A DNA stretch of 64,000 bases, from positions 248,001 to 312,000 of the forward strand of contig CAVWBH010000003.1 of assembly GCA_963753195.1 (NCBI GenBank), in the 5' to 3' direction. Source of the DNA: Palsa-504 sp963753195 (GTDB lineage Bacteria > Actinomycetota > Actinomycetes > Streptosporangiales > Streptosporangiaceae). The notes under the pieces were generated by a model. It worked only from the letters and a program-made list of their open reading frames with translations. It made no database searches and was not told where the DNA came from. The position numbers and the translations under genes were made by a program. Of this stretch, positions 42,057 to 49,997 are shown one piece after another; the first letter of the stretch is position 1; every line of letters starts with the position of its first letter.

Positions 42057-43883
42057 CTACGTCCCGCGGCGGCCCGGCTCGTCCCGGCGCACCGTCAGGA
42101 CGCGGTTCTTCGTGCCCTCGGCGGGTACCTCGGGGTCTTGGGCACTGGCGGGTGCCACGGGCGTTTGGGCGGCGGCAGGTACCTCCGGCGCGGGCGCAGC
42201 GGCGGGCTCCGGCGGGACAAAGCGGCCGCCGCGCAGCAGGGACGCGAACGCCGCCCCCGCCGACAGCAGGGCGGCCGCGATGAACACTACGATCAGGCCC
42301 TGGTGGAACGGCCCGGAGATGAGGGCGGGGAAGAACTCCTTCCCGGTGAGGATCCGCTGGCTCGCGGCCGGCAGGGTGGACAGCGCGTGGGCCTGCGCCA
42401 GCAGGTGCTGCACGGGATTGACGCCCAGCACGGTGGCGAACAGCGAGGACACCGGGGGCAGCGAGCCGATCTGGTGGGCGATGGCGTGCGGGACGCCGTG
42501 CTGCTCCAGGCCGCTGGTCATCGTCTTGGGCAGGCTGGCGGCCAGCCCGGCGATCATGAGGGAGAAGAACACGCCGATGGACAGCGCGGTGCCGGAGTTC
42601 TGGAAGGTGGAGCGCATGCCGGAGGCGGCGCCGCGGTAGCGGGCCGGGACGCTGCCCATGATCGAGGAGGAGTTGGGCGCGCCGAACATGCCGCTGCCGA
42701 TCCCGTTGATGGCGATGATCACCGCGAAGGCCCAGTACGGGAAGCTGACGGGCAGCACGATCAGGCCGATGAAGCTGACCGCGGACACCGTCGCGCCGGC
42801 GGTGGCGATGCCCCTGGAGCCGAACCGGTCGGACAGGATCCCGGCCACCGGGCCCGAGGCGATGAACCCGGCGGTCAGCGGGAGCAGGAAGATGCCCGCC
42901 CACAGCGGGGTCTGGCTGAAGTCATAGCCGTGCAAGGGCAGCCAGATGCCCTGCAGCCAGATGATCAGCATGAACTGCTGGCCGCCCCGGGCGATGGCCA
43001 TGAGCAGGCCAGCGATGCTCCCGGCGGTGAACGCCCTGATCTTGAACAAGCCGAGCTCGAACATCGGGTCGGCGATGCTGCGCTCGATGAGGCAGAACAC
43101 GACGAGCAGCGCCACGCCGCCGCCCAGCAGGCCGATGACCTCCGGGCTGGTCCAGCCCATGGCGTGGCCGTGATAGGGCTGGATGCCCACGGTGACGCCG
43201 ACCAGGACCGCGCCCAGGCCGACGGCGAAGGTGAGGTTGCCCCACCAGTCCATCCGGGCGCGGTGCCGCTCGCCGGTCTCATGGAGCCGCAGGTAGGCCC
43301 ACAGCGTGCCGAACACGCCGACGGGCACGTTGATCCAGAACACCAGGCGCCAGTCGATGGCGGCCAGCAGGCCCCCGGCGACCAGGCCGATGAACTGGCC
43401 GGACAGGCCGGCGATCTGGTTGGTGCCGAGCGCGAAACCGCGCTTCTCGGCCGGCCACGCGTCGACCAGGATCGCGGCCGAGTTCGCCATCAGCATGGAC
43501 CCGCCGATGGCCTGGGGGAACCGCCAGCCGATCAGCCACATCGCCCCGCCAGCGGCGCGGAACGGGTCGAAGGAGAGCATGATCGACGCGATCGTGAAGA
43601 CGACGAAGCCCGCGTTGTAGATCTTCACCCGGCCGTACATGTCGCCCAGCCGGCCCAGGCCGACCACGGCTACCGCCTGGACCAGGCGGTAGCCCATGAT
43701 CAACCACAGCAGGTAGAAGATGCTGCCGGGGGCCAGCGGGTCCAGCCCGATGCCGCGGAAGATGGCCGGCAGCGCGATGATGACGATCGAGCCGTCCAGC
43801 GTCGCCATGAACATGGAGGCGGTGGTGTTCGTCAGCGCCACCCATCGGTAGCGATCGCTCACCGGGGCCGACTCCTTCGCCAT
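42057..43883 (-). CDS. MFS transporter, DHA2 type, regulated by MarR
   Basis: The 608-residue protein has about 14 hydrophobic segments, with ATLDGSIVIIALPAIFRGIG in helix 1, GRLGDMYGRVKIYNAG (motif A) and SGQFIGLVAGGLLAAIDWRLVF-type sequence (GLSGQFIGLVAGGLLA) in helix 5. It is therefore an EmrB/QacA-like proton-driven exporter. A periplasmic loop between the last helices is extended (about 440-500) and the C-terminus is a 65-residue Pro/Ala/Glu tail. The gene lies 41 nt behind marR on the same strand, the usual arrangement for a drug-responsive efflux pair. The substrate is probably a hydrophobic or phenolic compound sensed by the MarR protein. Confidence 0.9.
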   Translation of the reverse strand: MAKESAPVSDRYRWVALTNTTASMFMATLDGSIVIIALPAIFRGIGLDPLAPGSIFYLLWLIMGYRLVQAVAVVGLGRLGDMYGRVKIYNAGFVVFTIASIMLSFDPFRAAGGAMWLIGWRFPQAIGGSMLMANSAAILVDAWPAEKRGFALGTNQIAGLSGQFIGLVAGGLLAAIDWRLVFWINVPVGVFGTLWAYLRLHETGERHRARMDWWGNLTFAVGLGAVLVGVTVGIQPYHGHAMGWTSPEVIGLLGGGVALLVVFCLIERSIADPMFELGLFKIRAFTAGSIAGLLMAIARGGQQFMLIIWLQGIWLPLHGYDFSQTPLWAGIFLLPLTAGFIASGPVAGILSDRFGSRGIATAGATVSAVSFIGLIVLPVSFPYWAFAVIIAINGIGSGMFGAPNSSSIMGSVPARYRGAASGMRSTFQNSGTALSIGVFFSLMIAGLAASLPKTMTSGLEQHGVPHAIAHQIGSLPPVSSLFATVLGVNPVQHLLAQAHALSTLPAASQRILTGKEFFPALISGPFHQGLIVVFIAAALLSAGAAFASLLRGGRFVPPEPAAAPAPEVPAAAQTPVAPASAQDPEVPAEGTKNRVLTVRRDEPGRRGT

Positions 43884-43924
43884 TCACTCTCCTCGTATCA
43901 TGCCCCGCGGGCGTTGCTCAGGCC

Positions 43925-44362
43925 TCAGATGCTTTCGGCCAGCCGTTCGATCAGCGGTGCGGCCGCCATCAGCTGGCCCATCTCCTCGGCGGTGAAGCCG
44001 GCCGCCAGCGCCCGCGTAAGCTGCGCGATCCGCGCGTTGCGCTTGTCGCTGAGCGCGGACAGGCCCGATTCGGTGACGGACATGACCGCGCGCCTGCCGT
44101 CGGCCGGATCGGACTGGCGCTTGACCAGGCCGCGGGCTTCCAGCGTGCCGAGCGTCGCGCCCATCGACTGCGCGCTGATCTGCTCGGCCTTGGCCAGGGC
44201 GGTCACCGTGGCCGGCCCGCCTCGCTCCAGTTTCCGGAGCGCCGATGACTCAGGCAGCGACAGCTCACCCGGCGCCGACAGCTGCCGGAGGCGCCGTTTG
44301 AACAGGCCCACGCTCAGGTACAGGGCCGCAGCAACCTCCTCGACTTCCTGATCCGTGAGCAT
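43925..44362 (-). CDS. MarR family transcriptional regulator
   Basis: The 145-residue protein has the MarR winged helix: ESSALRKLERGGPATVTALA (helix and start of HTH), EQISAQSMGATLGTLEARGL (recognition helix) and VKRQSDPADGRRAVMSVTES (wing with the DxRR motif). Terminal helices would form the dimer. MarR proteins usually bind palindromes in their own promoter and release DNA on ligand binding. Two dyads, CAAGGTTAACCTTG and CCTTGCAA/TTGCAAGG, lie within 40 nt upstream of its start, so autoregulation and control of the MFS gene behind it are likely. The ATG at 44362 has little ribosome binding site, consistent with a short leader. Confidence 0.9.
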   Translation of the reverse strand: MLTDQEVEEVAAALYLSVGLFKRRLRQLSAPGELSLPESSALRKLERGGPATVTALAKAEQISAQSMGATLGTLEARGLVKRQSDPADGRRAVMSVTESGLSALSDKRNARIAQLTRALAAGFTAEEMGQLMAAAPLIERLAESI

Positions 44363-44366
44363 TTAC

Positions 44367-44399
44367 CAAGGTTAACCTTGCAAGCCCAATATTGCAAGG
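44367..44399. promoter_or_regulatory. Probable MarR operator and promoter
   Basis: CAAGGTTAACCTTG (44367-44380) is a perfect 14-bp palindrome and overlaps CCTTGCAA/TTGCAAGG inverted repeats (44376-44383 and 44392-44399). On the minus strand TTGCAA and TTAACC are 16 nt apart and could serve as -35 and -10 boxes, so the repressor would cover the promoter. Confidence 0.6.
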
Positions 44400-44644
44400 C
44401 TAGGCTTCCTAATTGACCCTTGGGGACGCCGCTGGTGCCGGGGACAAGAGCTGCCGGGGACAAGAGCCGACAATGCCGTTTAGCCTGGTCGAGGGTGGTC
44501 CGGTCGAGAATACTCTCGAGTCCTTCGCAGAAAATCGAACGTATGGCCAATAAAACCTGGTGATCTGAACCAAGCAGCGCCGTGGAACGTTATTGTCACG
44601 GATCCGTTACCGTAAGTGCTCGATCAGGCATAGCCTTGGGCCTC

Positions 44645-44866
44645 GTGAATCTCACCAACCTGAAACGTGCCGGGAAGGGCGAGCGCACCCGGCGATCCCT
44701 CCGGGCATGCCGCTCCTGGTGGTCCCGTCTGTGGCTCAAGCTCCTTGAGGCCGTGGACGGATACGAGTGCTTCCCGCGATGCCCCGGCGAGAGGATGCCG
44801 CCGCCTCGCCCGCAGCCCGGCCCGGGCTGGGATGTCCAAAGCGACGACTGGGATCTGGCGGCTTGA
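44645..44866 (+). CDS. Small ORF (73 aa), homologous to a remnant at 48.6 kb
   Basis: From GTG 44645 the frame encodes a basic, Trp-rich start (RRSLRACRSWWSRLWLKLLE) and an acidic end (VDGYECFPRCPGERMPPP, QSDDWDLAA). The end aligns with the frame at 48568-48753, which reads VDGYEIYLRWPGERVPPP and QSDWELAA. Shared sequence over about 60 residues means that the reading frame was or is translated. No ribosome binding site is evident and the start is uncertain; an in-frame GTG exists at 44582. Function unknown. Confidence 0.4.
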   Translation: MNLTNLKRAGKGERTRRSLRACRSWWSRLWLKLLEAVDGYECFPRCPGERMPPPRPQPGPGWDVQSDDWDLAA

Positions 44867-44975
44867 GGCCGAGGCCGGGCCTGAGGCCCTTGATCCAGGC
44901 CCGGAGCAGGCTGGTGTCCTCGGGCAGGACGCGCATCGGGTCGTCGCCGGTCGATCCGCCGCCGCCAGCTCACAG

Positions 44976-45016
44976 AGCAGGCCTCCCGCCGTGATGCTCG
45001 TGGCGGGAGGCCTGCT
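44976..45016. terminator. 15-bp perfect hairpin between converging genes
   Basis: AGCAGGCCTCCCGCC (44976-44990) pairs fully with its complement at 45002-45016 around an 11-nt loop. It lies 110 nt after the small ORF and 112 nt past the stop of the minus-strand MFS gene, so it probably works as a two-way terminator. There is no U-tract. Confidence 0.75.
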
Positions 45017-45128
45017 GCGGTGAGGGCTGGGCCGTCGGTGACACCTTCCGGGACCACCGGAGACACCTCGGGAAAGAGCCGGTGGCCTAGACCCTAAAGC
45101 CGACGGCCCAGCGTCCAGCGGCCCAGTT

Positions 45129-46541
45129 CTACTGGGACAGTTCTTCCAGGGCACGGCGGCGCTGGCGCTTCCCGAAGATTGCGACCAGCAGGCCGGGGAC
45201 GAGCGCGCACGGGATGGTGATGAACACGATGAAGCTCCGTGGTGCGGTCGCGATGTAGAGCTGTCCGGCGATCAGGACGCCGCCCCAGGCGCCGAGGTGG
45301 CCCACACCATCGGTCCAGCCGGTGCCCAGCGAGCGCATCCGGGTCGGGTAGTTGACCGGGATGTAGACGTACATGCTCCAGAGCCACAAGATGGTGCCGA
45401 TGGTCGAGATGATGTAGAAGGTGTCCACGGCCGCGGTGCTGTGCGTCGCGTAGACACCCCACCAGCCGCCGGCGAACAAGATGGCGCCGACGAGCTGGGT
45501 GTATTTGCGTTCGAACCGGTCGCCGAAGAACGCGTTGATCAGGTAGACGATGGAGGCGGCCACACCGGCCCAGGACACCAGGGCGAAGACGCCGCCGGCG
45601 GTGAAGCCGCGGTTGAGGGCGAGGAACAAGAACGCCTGGCTCGCGCCGCCATAGACGATGCCGCCGTAGCCCAGCACCATTACCACCAGCAGCAATGTGG
45701 TGATGAGAACGTACCGCTTGCCGAACGGGGCGAGCCAGTTCGGCTTCTCCTCGGCCACCACCTGGTACGGCGCCAGGTCCGGATCGGGCAAGGCGATACG
45801 GCCGCCCCGGCTGGCCCGCATCTCCATCCGCTCCATGATCTTGCGGGCCTCGTCGCGGCGTTCCCTGGCCTCCAGCCAGCGCGGCGACTCGGGCATCCGG
45901 AAGAACAGCGCGATGGCGATCAGGATGTTCAGCGCGGCCAGGATCCACAGGTACGGCTTGTACTGGCCGGGGAACATGTAGTGCGGGATGATGCCGGTCA
46001 GCACGACCAGGAGCAGGAAGATGCAGACGACCTGGCTGACCATCATCACCCGGGGCCGGACCTTCGGCCCCATGATCTCGCTCATGTACACGACGTTGAT
46101 GGCCAGGAACCCGGCGAACCCGAGCGTGTCGGCGATCGACAGGACGAACAGCGCCGGGTAACTCGTCACGTACGCGAAGGGCCAGATGAACACTCCGGCC
46201 AGCGTCGCGGACAGGATCAGGGCCGGGCGCCGGCCGATCTTGTCGGCCAGCCAGCCCAGGGCGTAGCCGCCGATCAGGATGCTGATCCCGGCCTGCAGGG
46301 CGTACAGGACGTTGTACTGGGAGTGGCTGATGACCTTGGCCGGCAGCCAGACGAACGGGTACAGCCGGGCGGCGATCCCGTCGGTGGATGCCGCGGTCGC
46401 CCAGCCGACCTGGACGATCAGGCAGATCTCCCAGGCCATCAGGCTCATGGGCAGCCGGTCGACCCGGGCTGCCATCTCGCCGGGAATGACCAGAGTGCCG
46501 CCGCCCGCGGCGGCGGCGGCTCCCGAGGTATCTTGTGCCAT
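45129..46541 (-). CDS. MFS transporter, sugar-porter/aromatic-acid type
   Basis: The 470-residue protein has 12 predicted helices, the loop 2-3 motif GGYALGWLADKIGRRPAL and, between helices 6 and 7, MPESPRWLEARERRDEA, which are shared by sugar porters and by the aromatic acid:H+ symporter family. An N-terminal 30-residue Gly/Ala stretch precedes the first helix. The ATG at 46541 has AGGAGA 7 nt upstream. Its substrate is uncertain; the nearby pobA and aldehyde dehydrogenase genes make an aromatic acid possible. The CAATTG array lies about 315-420 nt upstream of its start. Confidence 0.85.
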   Translation of the reverse strand: MAQDTSGAAAAAGGGTLVIPGEMAARVDRLPMSLMAWEICLIVQVGWATAASTDGIAARLYPFVWLPAKVISHSQYNVLYALQAGISILIGGYALGWLADKIGRRPALILSATLAGVFIWPFAYVTSYPALFVLSIADTLGFAGFLAINVVYMSEIMGPKVRPRVMMVSQVVCIFLLLVVLTGIIPHYMFPGQYKPYLWILAALNILIAIALFFRMPESPRWLEARERRDEARKIMERMEMRASRGGRIALPDPDLAPYQVVAEEKPNWLAPFGKRYVLITTLLLVVMVLGYGGIVYGGASQAFLFLALNRGFTAGGVFALVSWAGVAASIVYLINAFFGDRFERKYTQLVGAILFAGGWWGVYATHSTAAVDTFYIISTIGTILWLWSMYVYIPVNYPTRMRSLGTGWTDGVGHLGAWGGVLIAGQLYIATAPRSFIVFITIPCALVPGLLVAIFGKRQRRRALEELSQ

Positions 46542-47228
46542 TACGGTTCTCCTTGCTGCCATCCGGTTCAAGGGGTGGCGGGGTAAAGCGGGGAATTGCG
46601 GCACCTTTGCCGCCGATGTGATGGGTGCCCGGGTCGCGGTCGACGACGCTGGTCATTAGCGGGGCCGTCGCCGGCTTTGGCGCAGGCGAAGACGCAGGGT
46701 CGGCGTCGCTCTCCTGGCCGCAGCGGGTAACGGTGAAGCTGCGCGAAATCCCAGGCACATGACCCCTGGCAGAGGCCAGATTCGCAGGGTTACAACGGTG
46801 TTAATGGGATTGTTGGATGCTTCGGGCGGAATGTCAACCCTTACCCCTGATGCGCAATTAAAATCTCCGACAATTGCTCGGAGACAATTGCCCTGAGACA
46901 ATTGCTCCACCGCAATTGCTGATAGGCAATTGCTACCAGGCAATTGCTGCTGGGCAACTAGTGTGAAGGGAGGGCCGGGAGCTACTGCCAGTTAGCCAGA
47001 GTTCATCATGCTTCAGGTGGTACAGGGGCGCCCCGTGGGTTACGCCCCACCCTGGAATCTCGAATTCGGAATGCTGAATTCCGGTGCAGCATCCGCTCAC
47101 GCGTACCTGACGCGCTCAGCTGTGGCTGGCAGCATGCGGGCTGAAAACCGGCTGCCGCACGGGGATCTCAGGCCGCCGGGCCTGCGTATCGTTGTGGCTG
47201 GGTCCTTGACCCCCGCAGAGGAGATGTG
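46542..47228. other. Divergent intergenic region with the CAATTG array
   Basis: These 687 nt separate the MFS and stress-protein genes, which point away from each other. GC content is low for the window. Besides the 14-bp array at 46871-46968 there is a small dyad CGGAAT/ATTCCG at 47067-47083. No protein-like frame is present. Confidence 0.6.
46871..46968. repeat. Seven 14-bp repeats centred on CAATTG
   Basis: CAATTG occurs at 46871, 46885, 46899, 46913, 46927 and 46941, exactly 14 bp apart, and a seventh unit at 46955 has CAACTA. The typical unit is CAATTGCT plus six variable bases. A related CAATTA stands at 46855. Only the palindromic core and phase are conserved, which suggests binding sites rather than slippage products; 14 is not a multiple of three, so it is not coding. 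Confidence 0.9.
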
Positions 47229-47684
47229 ATGACGCAGCCTTCAGGCGACGGTGAGCGCCGGATTGTGGTGGGCGTGGACGGATCGGCTTCTTCGACGGCT
47301 GCGCTGGCTTGGGCGGTCAAGCAGGCCGCGCTGACCGGCGCGCTGGTGGACGCCGTGATCGCCTGGGAGGTCCCGGCGAACTACAGCTTCCTCGTGCAGG
47401 TACCCGTCGATATCAATTACGCGGAAATCGCCGCACAGGTGGCCGCCGACGCCATCGCGGAAGTCTCCGGGCCCGGCGAGCCGGTCAAGATCAGGTCCAC
47501 GCCGACGGAGGGCAGCCCGGCGAAGGTGCTGCTGGATGCGTCAAGGGGAGCTGAGCTGCTGGTGGTCGGCAGCCGCGGGCACGGCGGATTCGCCGAAGCC
47601 CTGCTCGGCTCGGTCAGCCAGCACTGCATCCACCACGCCACGTGTCCCGTCGTCGTGATCCGCCACCCAGCGACCGGATCCTGA
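47229..47684 (+). CDS. Universal stress protein (UspA family)
   Basis: The 151-residue protein has the Usp fold with VVGVDGSASSTAALAWAVKQ at the N-terminus and, near the end, LLVVGSRGHGGFAEALLGSV followed by HATCPVVVIR. The Gly-2x-Gly-9x-Gly-Ser pattern is that of ATP-binding Usp proteins. It should act in the cytoplasm as a nucleotide-dependent stress or dormancy factor. ATG 47229 is preferred over GTG 47226 because GAGGAG lies 5 nt upstream. It is preceded by the CAATTG array about 270 nt upstream, which may regulate it. Confidence 0.93.
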   Translation: MTQPSGDGERRIVVGVDGSASSTAALAWAVKQAALTGALVDAVIAWEVPANYSFLVQVPVDINYAEIAAQVAADAIAEVSGPGEPVKIRSTPTEGSPAKVLLDASRGAELLVVGSRGHGGFAEALLGSVSQHCIHHATCPVVVIRHPATGS

Positions 47685-47893
47685 GCCCTGGCGTCCCCAG
47701 CCAGCCCGGGAGCGCCTGGCCGGCCTCCGCGACGGTGAGGTGAGGGGCAGCAGCCTGGCCAGACCCGGGAGGCGGGAAGCACGTCGAGGTCCGCGTGTAG
47801 GGGATGTGACAGGAGGGAAAGACGTTGACGAGATGCTGACGCTTCTCGCGCAGCGGGTCACGCTCAATGTGTTTCCGGAGAAAGGTGCCGTGC

Positions 47894-48547
47894 ATGCCAA
47901 GCCGCCCGAGCGCAGCATGGGAACGCCTGGGCGAGATGCTCGTTCGCCGGCGCCTTGAGCTAGACCCCCGCTACCGCAACAGGCAGACCTTCAGCCGTGA
48001 ACGGGGCCCCCGCCTCTACCGTGTCTTCAGCGATGTTGAGCTGGGGAAGCGCTCCGGCTACAAGCCTTCTACCCTGGCCGAGATAGAGGCGGCCTACCAG
48101 CTGGAGCCCGGATCGATCGGCCGGTTCCTGGACGGCGGCGACCTTGAGGCACCGGAGGCTGGCGGCAGCGAGCCTGCGGCGGCATCCTCAGCCGAGGCAC
48201 CCCAGATCATCTGCGTCCTGGCCACGATCGGCCGCAACACCGCGACGGAGGTAGCCGAGATCACCGTCCTCGCCGACAAGGTGCAGGCGGTGGTGTCCGT
48301 AGCCCGCGCTTATCAGCCGCACGGCCGGCTGCACGGCGAGAAGCTGTTCCCGCGGGACCTCGCGGCGGACCAGAGGCTGGCCACGGCGTGGAACGTGCTG
48401 AACCTGATGGGTCTCGACGACGAGCTGCAGGCGTCAATTGCCGCCTGGAATGTGGTGAGCAAGGACGCCGCGGCGAGCGGGGAGCGGCGCGCAGGAGCCG
48501 GTCGGGTCCGCGATGATCTCGAGCCAGCTGACCAGAATCGGACGTAA
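47894..48547 (+). CDS. XRE-like helix-turn-helix regulator
   Basis: The 217-residue protein begins AAWERLGEMLVRRRLELDPR and YRNRQTFSRERG, then LYRVFSDVELGKRSGYKPST and IEAAYQLEPGSIGRFLDGG. This matches actinobacterial XRE-type regulators whose first helix carries VRRRxELDPRYRNR and whose recognition helix ends in a residue ladder before LAxIExAYxLxPGSI. A Pro/Ala-rich hinge follows and the C-terminal half (APQIICVLATIGRNTATEVA and following) is a short unknown domain of about 90 residues. Start ATG 47894 has an AAAGG 9 nt upstream. The small-ORF remnant lies 21 nt after its stop. Confidence 0.75.
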   Translation: MPSRPSAAWERLGEMLVRRRLELDPRYRNRQTFSRERGPRLYRVFSDVELGKRSGYKPSTLAEIEAAYQLEPGSIGRFLDGGDLEAPEAGGSEPAAASSAEAPQIICVLATIGRNTATEVAEITVLADKVQAVVSVARAYQPHGRLHGEKLFPRDLAADQRLATAWNVLNLMGLDDELQASIAAWNVVSKDAAASGERRAGAGRVRDDLEPADQNRT

Positions 48548-48567
48548 AGTCGATAAAAATCAGTTAG

Positions 48568-48753
48568 CTCGCCCGCCGTTCCAGCTGGGAGGCGTGCGCC
48601 CGGTTTGGCCGCCGCTGGTTCGAGTACCTGCCGTCAGTTCCGGTGGACGGGTACGAGATCTACCTGCGGTGGCCCGGCGAAAGGGTGCCGCCGCCGCCCT
48701 CGGCCGGGCCGGACGGGCGGGAGGGCCAGAGCGACTGGGAGCTAGCGGCCTGA
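48568..48753 (+). pseudogene. Remnant homologous to the small ORF at 44.8 kb
   Basis: The frame after a stop at 48565-48567 reads RRSSWEACARFGRRWFEYLP, VDGYEIYLRWPGERVPPP and QSDWELAA, matching the small ORF at 44645-44866 (VDGYECFPRCPGERMPPP; QSDDWDLAA). It has no ATG and only an internal GTG at 48643, so it is a broken copy or uses a non-standard start. Confidence 0.4.
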
Positions 48754-48800
48754 CGGACGGGCCCGCTATTAAAACGGGCGCGCGGCGAGGTGCGCCGGCC

Positions 48801-49987
48801 TCACCAGCGGAGCGGGAAGTAGCCGGTGTAGTTCTCGGCCAGGGCGGTGGCGGCGGCGCGGGAGGAGATGACGTAGCGCAGCTGGGCGAGCTGCAACTGC
48901 GCGCCGAACGGGTCGGGGTCCGGGTCCACGTGCAGCATCGACGTCATCCACCAGGAGAAATCGGTGGCGCGCCAGACCCGGTCCAGGCTGGCCGCAGAGT
49001 AGGCGTCGGCCAGGCCGGGGTCCCCGTCACGCAGCAGGCAGGTCAGGGCTTCGGCCAGGACGGTCACGTCGCCGATGGCCAGGTTGAGGCCCTTGGCCCC
49101 GGTCGGAGGCACGATGTGCGCCGCGTCCCCGGCCAGGAACAGCCGCCGGTACCGCATGGGCGAGGCGACGAAGCTGCGCATCGGCAAGATGGCCTTCTCG
49201 GTGATCGGGCCGTCCTTCAGCTCCCACCCCGGGAGGCCCAGGCGGCGGCGCAGCTCGGCCCAGATGCGTTCGTCCGTCCAGCGCTCGATGTCGTCGTCCG
49301 GGGGGACCTGCAGGTACAGCCGGCTGACCTGCGGCGTGCGCATGGTGTGCAGCGCGAACCCGTCCTCGTGACGGGAGTAGATGAGCTCGTCGGTGGAAGG
49401 GGGGACCGTAGCCAGGATGCCGAGCCAGGCGTACGGGCAGGCGCGCTCGGCCACGCGGATCAGGCCGGGCGGGATGGAATCGCGGCAGATGCCGTGGAAT
49501 CCGTCACAGCCGGCGATCGCGTCGCAGCGGACCTCGTGCCTGCTTCCCGCGGCGTCGGTGTAGCGCAGCACGGGCCGGCCGGTGTCGAGGTCGGCGACCT
49601 CGGTGCCGGAGGCCCCGAACTCGAGCTGGGCCCTGGCGGCCAGCCGCGAGCGGATCAGGTCCTTGACGATCTCGGTCTGGGCGTAGATGGTCACCCAGCG
49701 GCCGCCGGTCAGGTCGCGGAAGTCGAGGTGGTGCCGCTGGCCGGCGAACTGCAGGTATATCCCGCCGTGCTCGAGGCCCTCGGCGTCCATCCGCTGGCCC
49801 AGGCCGACGGCGCGGAGCAGTTCGACCGTGCCGGCTTCCAGCAGCCCGGCGCGCTGCCGTGCCTCGCAGTAGGCCCGGCTGCGGCTCTCCACCACGACCG
49901 AGTCGATGCCGCGCAGGGCCAGCAGATGAGACAGCAGCAGGCCGGCCCGGCGCCGACGATGCCGACCTGGGTGCGGGCTGTCACCAT
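48801..49987 (-). pseudogene. pobA: 4-hydroxybenzoate 3-monooxygenase, frameshifted near the N-terminus
   Basis: From 49895 downwards the sequence is a good PobA: VVESRSRAYCEARQRAGLLE, TGGRWVTIYAQTEIVKDLI, AIAGCDGFHGICR, LFLAGDAAHIVPPTGAKGLN and the terminal YVISSRAAATALAENYTGYF. It would hydroxylate 4-hydroxybenzoate to protocatechuate with NADPH and FAD. The first 15 residues (MVTARTQVGIVGAGPA, starting at 49987) are in another frame; the change occurs at 49940-49950, inside GGCGCCGGGCCGGCCTG, where one additional GGCC unit would restore GAGPAGLLLSHLL. Either a 4-bp repeat unit was lost or the assembly is wrong here. The gene ends far from other beta-ketoadipate genes. Confidence 0.8.
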
Positions 49988-49997
49988 GGCCACCAGG

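Larger units (their letters stand above)
44400..45128. other. Region with an orphan small ORF and a hairpin
   Basis: This stretch between marR and the MFS gene contains an A/T-rich segment (44500-44640), one small ORF (44645-44866) and a strong hairpin (44976-45016). Nothing else gene-like is seen; both strands are open by GC bias only. Confidence 0.5.

Noticed and set aside
46855..46968. CAATTG array as a CRISPR array
   Set aside because: The unit is 14 bp with a 6-bp palindrome; there are no 25-40 bp repeats or unique spacers and no cas genes.
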